From Wuchereria bancrofti (lineage: Eukaryota; Nematoda; Chromadorea; Rhabditida; Onchocercidae), in contig SSBO01000009.1 of the NCBI GenBank assembly GCA_005281725.1, positions 4,910,163-4,974,162 of the forward strand: 64,000 nucleotides of DNA, written 5' to 3'. Numbering within the stretch: position 1 is the first letter of the stretch; each line of letters starts with the position of its first letter. Under the pieces are notes generated by a model. It saw only the letters and a list, made by a program, of their open reading frames with translations. It made no database searches and was not told the origin of the DNA. The position numbers were made by a program, and so were the translations under genes. This document shows, piece after piece, positions 1-11,226 of the stretch.

Positions 1-183
1 TATTAAAGTCTTTAATCAAAAAAAAAATAAATCTTTAATCAAAATACTAAGCTAACTGTTAGCTTGGCATTTTAAAGTCAGACTAATTCCTTATAGTGTT
101 GGGCACATTTTCTTGTGACATAGGCTGATCATGGAACAAAACCACTGTATGAAAACTTAGATATGTAATGAAAATACTGTCTT

Positions 184-528
184 TTAATAATGATGACAAG
201 ATGCATGTAACAACACTTTTAAATTATAAAATGGCATAATTCTGCAAAGAAAAACCATAAAGATGACGTACGAGGAGATGTGTGACAAACTTATTGAGCT
301 AGGGGTGCTGTCCACGTGTCCCGAAACTGGTGAATCCACGTAGTGCCTTGTGATGCCACGAGTAGTCATACGGTAAGCGTTTTGTCCCTCTTCTTCCATC
401 TCTATTAAAATAATGACCATACCATTACTTGAAGTTAGAAATAACAATGTTGAACTTGGCAAAACAACTCTCACCCTTTTGTTACCCGCCCGAGAGAAGT
501 TATCATCGACATTCGCGACAGGCAGCAC
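184..528 (-). CDS. Unrecognised coding-like frame with hydrophobic C-terminus
   Basis: An open frame of about 114 codons on the minus strand reads down to a TAA at 184-186. I do not recognise the product. The first part is mixed and polar (a run of charged residues around EMEEEGQNAYRM), and the last 40 residues are hydrophobic (SSYVIFMVFLCRIMPFYNL), which could be a membrane segment. An acceptor-like AG lies just upstream on the minus strand (gttaagctag, about 530-540), so this may be a 3' terminal exon of a gene whose earlier exons lie at higher coordinates. A second short minus-strand frame at about 690-790 could be one of them, but the phases do not join cleanly. Chance cannot be excluded. 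Confidence 0.22.
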   Translation of the reverse strand: MLPVANVDDNFSRAGNKRVRVVLPSSTLLFLTSSNGMVIILIEMEEEGQNAYRMTTRGITRHYVDSPVSGHVDSTPSSISLSHISSYVIFMVFLCRIMPFYNLKVLLHASCHHY

Positions 529-1383
529 TTCTAGCTTAACACTACATGCGATTCCTTCTTCTCACTGTCGTACCTCTCGCTATTAGAAAGTATTTTATAG
601 TTTTTGAAGATCTGGTGATAGCTGATGTTGATAAGCATGTTAACAACACATGCATCATGCATGTTTTTCAATACTGCAAAATGAATTACAGTTTGATTTC
701 TATGTCTGCGGACTGCATCTGTGCATCTGCGGACATTAGCGCTTGGGAAAGCGTAATACAGTCCGATTGCTTTTCTTGGCTCACTTCAAAGTCTTACATG
801 GTACCAGAATGAGTTTAGCGATCCTTCCCAAAGATGAATGCAAATTAATGAGATTTTTTTTACTCTTAAGGCTTTTATTTTAAAAAATAGAAGGAAAGTT
901 TTAAGTTCTTGACGGTCTCTGAGAATATTGCGTTCACCTAGCAGTCATAAAAGCAAACTTAGTGAAGACGATGGACGAACCAGCGAAGCTATAACTGATT
1001 AATGGTGACTTCACTTGGCGTCTCATTCTATCTTTGGCAATACCACCTTCACTTTCATCCCGCGAACATTTGTTTTTATTTGTCAGCGTTCCGTTCTTCT
1101 GTGAATTCTAATTAACTTATGATATTTTCAGTATCTTCAACTCTCCCAACTGTGTCATTTGCCTTAGGAAAAAAAAGTTTTATTACAAATTTTGAGTTTT
1201 TTATTATAATCTGAAAACCAGTACTGAAATCTGCACATACGGAGTTATAAGGCTATAAAATGCATTCTTTATTCTAAATATTGTCTTCTTTTTGACTTAT
1301 GCGTAATGTAAGCAGGGTCTTATCATGACTGTTATGCTGTTTGGCTCGTATATTTGTCCTGAACTTCTTTCTATTACTTTTAG

Positions 1384-1533
1384 GGGAAGTCGAGAAAGCC
1401 AGCAATAAGTTCGGTGAATGATATTCATCCGGAACTGCTCAAAATATTGTATAATTTGCCACCGGATTTTGAAGTTCAAGTGAAAATGCAGAGGAAAAAA
1501 GTGGTGTCAAAAGAGAACATGTATAATTACTGA
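1384..1533 (+). CDS. Orphan terminal exon, product unknown
   Basis: A good acceptor (ctattacttttag) ends at 1383. It is followed by 49 open codons and a TGA at 1531-1533. The peptide is coding-like in composition (HPELLKILYNLPPDFEVQ, then a basic stretch QRKKVVSKE) and starts in phase 0. I could not find an upstream exon with a matching phase-0 donor. A stretch at about 914-1000 reads as a short charged peptide ending in TAA and could belong to the same or another transcript. No family is recognised. The opposite strand is also open here, so the strand is not fully certain. Confidence 0.33.
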   Translation, partial: GKSRKPAISSVNDIHPELLKILYNLPPDFEVQVKMQRKKVVSKENMYNY

Positions 1534-1988
1534 AAATTTACCTAGGTTTCAGTAAAATTTGAAAATATATTGGAATTTCAGGCTTTTTATTTCAAATTTC
1601 AAATTTTAGTGAGACTTTTCAAACTCGGAATTTTAAAAATGTACCATCTTCGCACATCACAGGATAGGAAATAATAATAGAAGCTAGTCACTTTTGTAAT
1701 AGAAATAATAGAAACTAGTCATTCTTTTTAGATTTTATGCATAACTGTATTCATTAATTGATCACATTCAGTTTGTTTATGACTTGTCAGTTTTTTTGGT
1801 AGTATATATGATTACTGGTAGTGAAGGTGGCCTCCTGTGCAATATCATCTGTTTTATTTATCCAACAGTAGTTAGCATTCAGGTATATACTTCCATATTT
1901 AGGATCGTAGTCCTTTCATTTATATGAATCATGCAACAAGTTATATCGATCTGATGGAATTATAGAAATTCCATATCTTCAACAAAAA
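1534..1988. other. Non-coding AT-rich stretch
   Basis: No convincing exon is seen. A short imperfect direct repeat (aatagaa[g/a]ctagtca) occurs at about 1677-1690 and 1705-1720. The rest is AT-rich with no recognised RNA or regulatory element. Confidence 0.5.
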
Positions 1989-2474
1989 ATGCATTCTATC
2001 CCTATTTTATTTAAAAAAAAGAATGATAAGTTATTGAAGGAAAAAACACTGCTTCCATTTTCGATTGTGGAAAAGAAGCTGATGGATAGGGCATTTTCAT
2101 TGTTACTGTATTTGTTAGTATTTGCATCCTTCACATTCAGTGATTTTTACGCCGAACGGATGAGATTTTTCCCTTTCTATTGGATCATTAAGGTGATGTG
2201 GCTTAATAATCCATCCCGAGCATATTGGAAAAATTGGGTTCGTCAAAAAGTCGCATAATATTTAGGGAGGCCAATCAGTTACTTATTTCGACTCTGAGCG
2301 CTACTTAAATATGATGGGTATTTATTTTGATGACAATGCAGTTATGTTTTACAATGCATCTAGTGCATTTATTTATATTTGCCACAAACTGAAGGTATAA
2401 ATATTTTGGAGGAAAAAGTCATTCTACCAGCATTGCAAAAATTTGCGAAAAAACTAACAGGAGAAGCTCCGTAA
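1989..2474 (+). pseudogene. REEP/TB2-DP1-HVA22-like remnant
   Basis: The frame from about 2070 to 2258 contains a hydrophobic stretch followed by FFPFYWIIKVMWL, which resembles the 'WFPFYyxlKxxFLxW' core of the REEP/DP1/HVA22 family of ER membrane-shaping proteins. A second block ends with EKVILPALQKFAKKL and a TAA at 2472-2474, resembling the family's 'LYxxxixPxLxk' end. The pieces do not join: the obvious donor after WIIK (AAG|GTGATG) is phase 0, while the intermediate block near 2342-2395 needs a different phase and runs into a stop. No N-terminal exon was found. I infer a broken or very divergent copy. Alternatives are an assembly error or a chance match of a hydrophobic frame. Confidence 0.3.
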
Positions 2475-4324
2475 AGTACGTTATCGTTATTATCGTATCA
2501 TTATTGTGACAACTGATTTTTGTCGGTATTATTTGTCGACTTCATATAAAGGATAAATTATTCTTCATTATATATCTATTATGTATAAGCACTGATCGGT
2601 TAAACACGACACTAATCAAACTGCCTGTCGTAATATAATATATTCTCAAATGCTTCCAAATGAATGCACCAACATATTTCAGCTTAAGTTCACTATGTGA
2701 AAATAGCAAAAGTTAACTGCTGCTTTCCTCTGAACAACCTTTGGATTCTGGATGGTATAATGAGCTATTAGAAGTGGCAGAAAATAAAAAGTAGGACAAA
2801 TTCGATTCCAAATAAAACTGAACTTCTTTTTGCACGGTGAGAAGTGAACAATAGTTTCATCATTCCAATGTGCTGTTTTTGGATTTAAACTTACTGTAAA
2901 TTCTATTGAATTAAAGATAGTATTTCCTATATGATTTTAAATTTTGTATTAAATCAGAGCTTTAAAGTTGTTGTCTGCTGCGTTCTATCGAATTGAGAAA
3001 TAACCAGTTCTTCACACTGAGTACACTTTTCGTTGCATCATAAAAAGTGGAATGATTCATTTTTCTGTGTTCGAAATGGATCTTCATTTGCTTTCAGCTG
3101 TTATTTTGTTTAAGAACTATTCAGACGCACTCTATCACCTGCAAACCTTCCTGTTAATCAAGCTTGCTCAGTAGTACTTTGCACCTGTCTACTATTTTTA
3201 GATTCGGATTTCTGGTCTAGCTACCTTGAACCAGTACTTTAGTAATCCCGTAGAAAATGACATATTAGTGACAATGTATCTATCAGTCATGCACTGAGTC
3301 ATCGTACAGTTAAATATTTCTTCGATCTCAAATAGGATGGAATGAAAGTATTAGCACATGTATTGTACAATATTGTTTAGGAGGAAACATAATTTCAACT
3401 AACTTACCTGTTTTGAATGTGTTTTGAGAAAAGTATTGATGGTCCACATTGTGTGCTTTCGGAAGCATACTTTCATTGTAACTATAGGATGAAAAGTATT
3501 TAGTAGTGAAATTATTAGAAAAATTATTTTTGTTGACCATTCTGAGAATTAGAATGAAATTACTCTTCACAGATTGGATTGCCTGTGTCTGTGCGGTTAT
3601 CATATCAGTGATGTGTATGTGTTAATGTATCACTTGTTTTTTCATTAAAGCAAATATTAGTTTATCCCAAGGAAAAACAATAAGTTAAAATGTTCCCTCT
3701 TATGTTTGACATAGTTTCTGCTAAAAATTTGATGAGTGATTTAGAAATAGTCTTGCTAAATATGATAATACAACTTCTGAGTATTTGTAAGATTTAAATC
3801 TAGGAAGGATGCAACTTGAGGTTCGAGTCTAGCAAGTAGTAGTTGTTCAAAATGAGCCAACATATATCACTTTCTCAAACACCACATTCAACACATGATC
3901 CAAAAGTCCGACGTATGCTTGAAATTTGTTGTTGTTATTGTTGGTCGTTAGCGCTTCTCGCAACGGTTTGATTGGTTTGGTTAGATTTTTTGGATTTAGA
4001 GGAACTCATTAGGTTTAATTAATTTCTAGGCAAGTGACATTTCAGTCATATGAATATATGCTCCTCTTTTCTTAATATAATAAAATCTCAGCATTTATTG
4101 GCTTTGCTTGGTATGTAAGAAATTTTCTGCAATTTACTTGCAAGTTGACCTTTCTAGTTCTACTTCATTTTAATCAATCATCGTTGTACCAAAAAGCAAT
4201 ACCGAACCATTGTATCAATTTTAGATATGCAACAGATACTGGTTCACATAAGCTATCGTCATACACTGTAGAATGTCGATTTGTTTTTGATCGTTACTTT
4301 CGACAACGAAGAAAGCCAAGAAAG
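2475..4324. other. Intergenic region and innexin 5' flank
   Basis: No confident gene is seen. On the minus strand 3407-3603 is open and ends at a perfect donor (ACAG|GTAAGT), so it could be a first exon, but no partner exon was found and the peptide is Asn/Ser-rich and unrecognised. From 4145 the frame is open into the innexin ATG. This stretch contains an acceptor-like attttag at about 4219-4225, and the 5' UTR or trans-splice site of the innexin is probably here. Confidence 0.4.
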
Positions 4325-7300
4325 ATGGTATTAACAGCTGTACTATCGATGATTCGCTATATTGGCGACATAGATGATTGGGATTTTGTCGATCGTTTAC
4401 ATAGCTATTTCACTACCAACATTCTTATCGCATTCTCTATCCTTGTTAGCTTCAAAGTAAACCTTTTTTTGTATTATAATTGAACTAGCAATTTAATTAT
4501 CACTATACTTTTTAAATAAGATTCAATTTAAATGCGATGGAATTTATTCATTAGGTACTAAAATAAAAAGCTTTCTTTGGTACTCCTTACTATCCCATTT
4601 ACTTATCTTCTTTCTTAGATATTAATCCATATATTGTTGCATATGACGGGAAGTTTTCCCTTTCCAGTGTAATTTTACGTTTTATTATTATCAAGGTTTT
4701 TTTTTTTACTATAATGTTTTTATTTATGTTACATAACAGACTTTAAGAATGTTATATTGTGGCAGAAGAATTTAGAAAGTGTTGTGTTGTTAGGCTTTTC
4801 AAATCTTCAGTTGTCAAGTTCGTCCTCATTTTAGCAGTTTAGTGGAAAACCGGTGGAATGTTTGGTACCTGATATCTTTAGTGGATCGTGGGAACAGGTA
4901 AGCATTGTTCTGATTTGCAAATTTTTCAGAATAGAAAAAGGATATTAAACTCTCACAATTCAAAATCTTTTTATGTTCACTTCTCTTCCTTTCTTATTCG
5001 CGATGATTAAATTCTCGCCTATTAGATTTCATAATCATGCCCTATTTAGTTTTTTCTCAGATACAAATGTTGCATTGTTCTCATTTAGCTAACTATGCAC
5101 ACGATAACATGATCTCTTTTTTAACGCTTGCAGTTTGTTATCATGTTCAACACATCTTTTCCATCAAGAAAGTATTTTTTATGTCTTCTTTGTCCTTATA
5201 GCATGAGACTTGCATTATTTCGATGAATTGATGATCTAGTGTAGTGTGAACCGATAAGCTGTGTAATTTTAATGTGCTGCTTGGAAAATCTAAATTTAAT
5301 ATTCCAGTCTCATATGTACGCCGCAGGTGATTATCTAAAATTATAAATTTCTTTAGTATTCAATACTCTTATATTATCATTTTACTTTTAATCAAATTTT
5401 ACAGCTTCTTTAACGATATAACGGAAAGCTAAAGAAGGTTCCATTTAGATTTTATTATACATACGGATATACATATATATACGCATTCATATTACAACTT
5501 ATTACAGTGCGTTATGCTGCGTCCTTCTATTTGTGACCTTCTCCTCTAATTTTTAGGAAATGATGATTCCCAATATGTAACATCATTATTTATATTCTAT
5601 GCTGTTCTAAGCGACATTACTAAATTTTAAACTCCAAAGACATTACTAAACTCCAAAGATTCCTTGTTTCTATACGCGAATAGTTGCTGTCTTTTTTGTT
5701 AAATAGTCTGTAAACTTATTCTCATGGAAGTTATTGAAGTTTTTCTCTATCCAGGGAATTCAGAAAAGAATTTTATGACCTCTTCTATTTTCTACCATTA
5801 AATGGTACTTACGTTGTCGTGATCCATGTCCGAATTAGTGAATTATTGATGAATTACGAAATCTGAAATTTGAGTAGGTTTAATTTTCAATTGAAATAAA
5901 ACAATGATTTTTTGTAGTATGCAGAGAACTACTGTTGGGCTCAAAATACGTATTATATACCAATACGTGAAGTAGTTGCCGGTGTACCAACCACGGAGAA
6001 AAAACAACGGCGTATATCGTACTACCAGTGGGTGCCATTTTTCTTATTAGTTGAAGCAGCCTGCTTTCGATTGCCTAGTCTGGTGTGGAAATATATGGCT
6101 GGACATTCTGGTATGTTTTTGCTAATTATAAACATATCTAGATATTGGAGAAACGAATCATTTGGTACCACAAATACGCTGGAACCTGTCGTATTTTGAA
6201 CTAAAGAGAATACAAACAGGATGTATTAACTTAGGATAATTGACATTTTTTTGATATAAAGTATGTATGAGGTACTTATTTTCAACACTTGAAAGTTTTC
6301 AGCGTTAAAGTTTCCTACGAAGTAATAATTATTAGTTTAAAGAAAGCACTACAGTATGGTTTTGAGTTATACTACAATTCTTACTCATTTGAGGTATTAA
6401 ATTACATGAAATTGTGAAGTTATCCTCTGATCCGAATAACATCAAACCAGAAATAAAGAAAGCCAATATTAAATCACTTACTCTGCACTTACATGTAAGT
6501 GCTTTAATAGTCTCTCAAAGTTTTAAACAAATTTTTTTTCTTAATTGATAACTTTTGTTGAAATTAATCATTTTGTAATGATGTCACAGCACAAATAAAA
6601 CTTTTCATGAAGGATGCTTAAGATTTCATATGTTTAGGGAGCTTTAAGGTTTCATCGAAGACTGCGGAAGAAGCAGATTCATCCTCACCGGTATTTAAAA
6701 GTGTTCAACATACCTTATACAGCTTCATTTGTCACTTATACATATGTACTTACTAAACTACTTTACCTAGCCAACGCTTGTGTTCAACTACTAATCATGA
6801 ACAAGTTGGTTATATTGCTTTCCAAATATAGATTTATTATGGTCATTTTATAATAATTTTCTAAACTGGCTTTGTATATGATTTCATCTTTGTGAACTTA
6901 GTGATTACTGAGAATTTAAACGAATTGAAGTTAATTCTTGTGTTATTTCTATTAGTCGAAAGAAATGCAAACTTGCATTTCCTTTGTTTTGGTAAAAATA
7001 TGTCGAACAAAAATTTTGGATAAAAAACATTTCATAAGATTTTCAAGCCCTCAAACTCATCAGCAACAGTAAGTTTAAACTTCTATTGCGTGCTATGATA
7101 ATTTTTCAGGTTTCTTGAGACAGACCGTTACAACTGGTATGGTTTAGGAGCAGCACTTGATCTTTTAAACGGTACAACGTGGGAGCAATCGGGAATGTTT
7201 CCACGAGTATCACTATGTGATTTTGATGTAAACATTTTTGAAATTCATTATCTTATCTACAGCAGTTGAAAGCATACATTCAGGCTGACCACCTTTTTCA

Positions 7301-8442
7301 AATAACTATTTTTAGGTTCGTGTAATGGGAAATATTCAAGAGCACACCATACAATGCGTTCTTGTTATTAATATTTTCAATGAAAAAATTTTTATATTTT
7401 TATGGTTTTGGTATGTTGTTAAAATTATATTGTTACATATTTGTTTTATTACTTCACTATAAGAGCTGATTTGCTTTCGGTTGTTCAGAAGAATGTTGCT
7501 CTATGGTTACAGTACAATAATTATTTCATAGATCCCATCACTATCAACTTTATATGTTTGTTAATTCGATAGATAAAACTGACACTAAGCAAGAGTATTT
7601 ACGCAAAATATTATCAGTTCCGTATTTTTCTTCAAAACTACAGGTACTTGGCTTTAATAATTTTTACTGCTGGCAGTCTGATGTTCTGGATTGCTGTATG
7701 TTTAGTGCCCTATCCTAATCGAAATTTTGTTATTCGTCATTTGGAAATGAGTGATTTACCTTTCGGTGCTCAAGGTGAGTGTGCAAAGTTGAGAATTAGT
7801 TTCATTTTCTTCTAATTGTTTATTAGATCAGCTATTTTCAGCATTAAGTACTAGTCCAGTTAATATTTGCTTAATTACAATAGTGGTTTGTATTTAGTAT
7901 AGATTAGATTTCAAAATTTCGTGGAGAAGCAAATGTTTTCTGTTTGATATTATTAAGTTAAATGAAATTTTAATTACTCAAGAAGACGAATTTTCAAAAA
8001 TAAATTCTATATTTTTTAATATAACCAATGATCAGAAGGCCGACGCTTAATCAGCATTCCTTTATGTGCTTTTCTCAGGAATTTTACTATTAGAGTACAT
8101 AAGTCGATTGGACATTTCAGTGTATAACAGCTTCTTATATTCAAATGGAATGAAATCACTCAGAAATAATTTCATCGTAGTATTGATTCTGATCGGTATT
8201 ATTAATTTGTAGAAAGCGAAGAAGATGTGAAGCGATTCATAAATATGTATTTAAAAAATGATGGGATGTTTGTGGTACGGATGATAACACTCCATTCTGG
8301 TGTTATTTTTGGTAATGAGCTGATATTTGCATTATGGAAATCGTATTTTGGCATTGAACCGCAGATGCGGCGTTGCAGTTCTTTCCCAGCAAGTGCCACG
8401 ATATGGTCACCACCTACAGGCATCACTTTGAACTTATGTTGA
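4325..8442 (+). CDS. inx-10: Innexin gap-junction subunit (INX-10-like)
   Basis: Innexins form the gap-junction channels of invertebrates in the plasma membrane. Nine exons join in phase: 4325-4456, 4835-4897, 5918-6110, 6394-6494, 6638-6804, 7110-7227, 7316-7410, 7644-7774 and 8213-8442. They give 409 residues plus stop. Seen: a short cytoplasmic N-terminus ([12 protein letters not shown]), TM1 near residues 28-45, loop-1 cysteines C53 (KPVECLVPD) and C71 (YAENYCW), the YYQWVPF innexin signature starting TM2 near 104, TM3 near 194-214, loop-2 cysteines in RVSLCDF and TIQCVL, then [10 protein letters not shown] leading into TM4. All donors begin GT and all acceptors end AG. The sequence most resembles, from memory, C. 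elegans INX-10, so the symbol is an orthology inference. The stop at 8440-8442 ends the short form; downstream exons may replace the last residues. Innexin identity is near certain, the paralog less so. Confidence 0.92.
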
Positions 8443-8717
8443 CTAACGTTGTTGTTAATGTTGAACTGTTTTCACCCTAATTAATGTTTCACGTCTTGAG
8501 ATATGAAGAGTAAAAGACTCAGTGCTGTGAAATATCAGAAAATGAATGAAATATAATGCCAGTGCTAGCACTAAGAAACTGCACTTTGATTCGTCACATA
8601 GTGGTTAACAGTACTTATGCGATGAATTTATGCTGTTTATTTTTTTTTTTTTGATACAAAATCATTCCCTTTTTCCAACTTAAGCACTGGTTCAAACTGG
8701 AAAATTGAGATTTTCAG

Positions 8718-9409
8718 ATAAGCAGCTTGGTGATTTAGATCTTACTCAATTCGACAATGACTCCAACCTGAAATTGCTCCAAAAAAAGACTGTTGAAAAA
8801 AAAAGTGATCGAAATGCTATGGTGACAGTGTTAGATGCTACGGAAAGTGAAAGAAATCCACTATTACTGACACAAAGTAAGTATTATTAGACTATTAGAA
8901 CGGCTGAAAGAAGTTATTATCGGCTTAATTTTTGTTCATTTATTCCATTTTCTTTATTATTTTATTCTAGCTGTTTTTGCAGTTTTTGAAGTTGGCTTAG
9001 GTAAACAGTAATTTAATAACCTCGAGAAAGAACAATAATTTAAAATCTTTATAATCATTGCTTGATCTGGATCATTCTAACTAAGTCATTTATAGGACAG
9101 GTTTATGCGTGTATGAAGTGAGTCATTGAACTTTGGAAAACGCTTTTGTGCTCTCTCCTTATTCCTTCTTATTTATATTATTTCTTAAAATTTAATAAAC
9201 CGACTTTATGTTTATCTCTTCTTGAGCACTAGCATTTATAATGTTCCGAAGTTTTAGAGTCAACTGCTCCTACACAAATCATCACAAATAGTTCTCCGAA
9301 AAGGCTGGTAAACAACGAAAATCCTATGATTCAACGTCCAGCTCTTTCATCTCATTCACCTTCTGCATTCAACAGCCCAACGGAAAAGGCTGCAAAATTT
9401 ATGATTTGA
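8718..9409 (+). CDS. inx-10: Probable alternative C-terminal exons of the innexin
   Basis: Two exons follow the innexin in compatible phase: 8718-8876 (acceptor gattttcag, donor A|GTAAGT) and 9258-9409 (acceptor gttttag, ending TGA at 9407-9409). The first starts with two bases of a split codon. That fits a phase-1 exit from the ninth innexin exon after base 8437 (TTAT|GTTGAC), two bases before the in-frame stop. Spliced this way the protein is 511 residues rather than 409. The added tail is hydrophilic and Ser/Asn/Pro-rich, starting near KQLGDLDL and ending EKAAKFMI. Long variable cytoplasmic tails are typical of innexins of this type. The donor GTTGAC is weak, so this could instead be exons of a separate small gene. 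Confidence 0.5.
8971..9000 (+). CDS. Possible 30-base cassette exon in the innexin tail
   Basis: Between the two tail exons, an acceptor (tttattctag) is followed by exactly 30 bases and a donor (TTAG|GTAAAC). Placed after base 8876 the segment starts and ends in the same phase, is free of stops and would add ten hydrophobic residues (TVFAVFEVGL), leaving the frame of exon 9258-9409 intact. It could be a regulated micro-cassette or coincidental splice-like sites. Confidence 0.28.
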   Translation: MFLQFLKLA

Positions 9410-9427
9410 CGTTGTTCTTCAATTATT

Positions 9428-9497
9428 GACCACAGTTGACCTGTCAATATTACTGGTCAAACTAGTGACCATAGTTGACCTGTCAATATTACTGGTC
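9428..9497 (+). repeat. Two-copy tandem repeat, 31-base unit
   Basis: A 31-base unit beginning gacca[c/t]agttgacctg occurs at 9428-9458 and again at 9467-9497, a 39-base period, with one mismatch. It lies just 3' of the innexin tail stop, probably in the 3' UTR or flank. No known function is recognised. Confidence 0.88.
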
Positions 9498-10632
9498 TTA
9501 TTTCTTCCGTGATAATGTTGCCTACTTTGTTATGTGATTTTTCACGTCCGAGACTCTAAATTTCTTTTTATCCGGAATAACCAAAATGTTATTTGTCTGT
9601 AAATCTCTTGTGTTTTTAAAGCAAACCATGCAATTAGTATTACATTCTGGTCTCAGAGAAGTATAAATCTGCTCAGTAAAGATATCCAAAATCTGTTTCC
9701 AATTCGAAACTTTGAATGCTTGTCCATTCTGGTCTCAGAAAAGAAACATAATCATAATTAACATTTTCGGTATAAATGTTTATTTCAAGGTTTTAACTTT
9801 TAAATTTTGAAGCTTTTCCGTTAGTCGCTGAATGCCACCTGTTACGCATAGAAGATTTTACAGATAAAAATTACATACAATTATGATCAGCAAATTTACA
9901 TGATTGGTAAATTATTTAGGAAAAACATGATTAGTAAAGAAAAATAAGAAAATAAAAGTTCTAGGAGCTATGATACTAAGGAAAGAGTATGGTGACCATA
10001 TGTTAGAAGAAATATGCACTACCAAATATTCTTACAGTACATTAGTATGATTTGAATAATTCATCCATCTATTCGTCCATAAATTTTTGGCCATCCCAAA
10101 TTAATTTATCATTGTTAGATAGTGTTTCGAAGACAAAGGTCAAACGTAAACTATTCAGGTAGGCTATTACTCTGAAAGGAAATTGTTTGTGAATTAATTG
10201 CGAGAGATTTTACAATACACAAGAATCTATTAGTGATACGCTCTCTATTCAAAGTCATTAACTTCATTCCTGATTCATGTTAAGAAGTTTAGAACTTATC
10301 GAAAGTCCATTACACTTCAGAAATTGGTTCGATGAGCTTTTCTTCAAGAGATGCATTCGATCGTTCGATTTAGAGGTCACGAAAAAAGGGACGTTCGACA
10401 CTGAGTCACGCACGATCAGCTGCGCTGCCTTCAATTGATTCGGAAGCGGGTTGTTAGAGCATCATCACGATATCAAAATTCCAAAGCCTATTAATAAAGA
10501 AAATTGAATGGAATAAATTGCCAGGCTTATTCATGTTAGAGTCATTTTTTGTCATGTCGAGGCTATTTAATGTGATTTCGTAACATTCACTATCTGCTAA
10601 ATGTGATGACTTGCTAATTAATTATTTACAAG
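9498..10632. other. Non-coding stretch between innexin tail exons
   Basis: No coding exon, RNA gene or strong structural element is seen. 'attctggtctcagaaaag'-like segments recur at about 9641-9661 and 9724-9742. If the exons from 10633 belong to the innexin, this is a long alternative intron; otherwise it is intergenic. Confidence 0.45.
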
Positions 10633-11145
10633 TATATCGTTTCCGGGCCAAAGTAGCTTATCAAGAAACACTTCAATATTACCGGGATAAGTTAATTAAA
10701 CCGAAGAAGATACCTTATGATCAAAAACAGGTTTTTTGTCTTATTTCTAGTTGTACTTTAACCAAACTGACAGATTTTGGTAGTGTATAACTGTTTTATT
10801 GTCTCTATTTCCTCTCTTTTCCTGTCATTAGTAATTGATTTTGTCATAATTCGACTTTCAAATTCAAATTTCAATTGTTAATTTAAACTTAATAGTTTGT
10901 GACTAACATATTGAATAGGTTTCTGTGAAAGATGTTCGTTTAGCAGCAGATATCTCAAGGGATCACAAAGCAACGATCAGACTATCCAACTATGGAAGAC
11001 ATATGCAACGATTGGATGGGAATCATATGATGGAAGCAGAGCAAATGACGAAACAATCAGAAATGAAGGCCTTTCATGAATCAAGGAAATCTGTTCTACT
11101 ACAGCAACAATATCAGAAACAGAAAGAACAGTCTCAATTGCAGTA
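10633..11145 (+). CDS. Coding exons with Gln-rich end, possible second innexin tail
   Basis: Two exons are supported by phase: 10633-10730 (acceptor tttacaag, entered with two bases of a split codon, donor CAG|GTTTTT) and 10919-11145 (acceptor ttgaatag, ending TAA at 11143-11145). The peptide is charged (YRFRAKVAYQETLQYYRDK, then KDVRLAADISRDHKATIRL) and ends in a Gln-rich run. The entry phase matches the exit phase of the innexin tail exon at 8876, so these may form a second alternative tail. They could also be the 3' end of a separate unrecognised gene. Beyond the TAA the frame stays open and Gln-rich for a further 26 codons to a second TAA at 11224-11226, as if a CAA had become TAA. Confidence 0.4.
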
Positions 11146-11226
11146 ACAACAACCTCTACAATATCATCAAAATACACAATATAATCAACATCGTCAAACT
11201 TCATGCAATCATTACAAAATTCAGTA

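Noticed and set aside
546..812. 88-codon plus frame with a hydrophobic start and several cysteines, like a small secreted protein
   Set aside because: The N-terminus is not a clean signal peptide, the cysteine spacing fits no known fold, and the minus strand is equally coding-like at 690-790.
3407..3603. Possible first exon on the minus strand ending at a perfect GTAAGT donor
   Set aside because: No downstream acceptor with matching phase and a recognisable continuation was found; the peptide is low-complexity Asn/Ser-rich.
8202..8426. Minus-strand open frame over the last innexin exon
   Set aside because: Shadow of the plus-strand innexin exon, which has family motifs and matching splice phases.
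9096..9117. 22-base microexon between innexin tail exons (tttatag ... GTGAGT)
   Set aside because: Inclusion shifts the frame and gives an early stop in the next exon, unlike the 30-base segment at 8971-9000.
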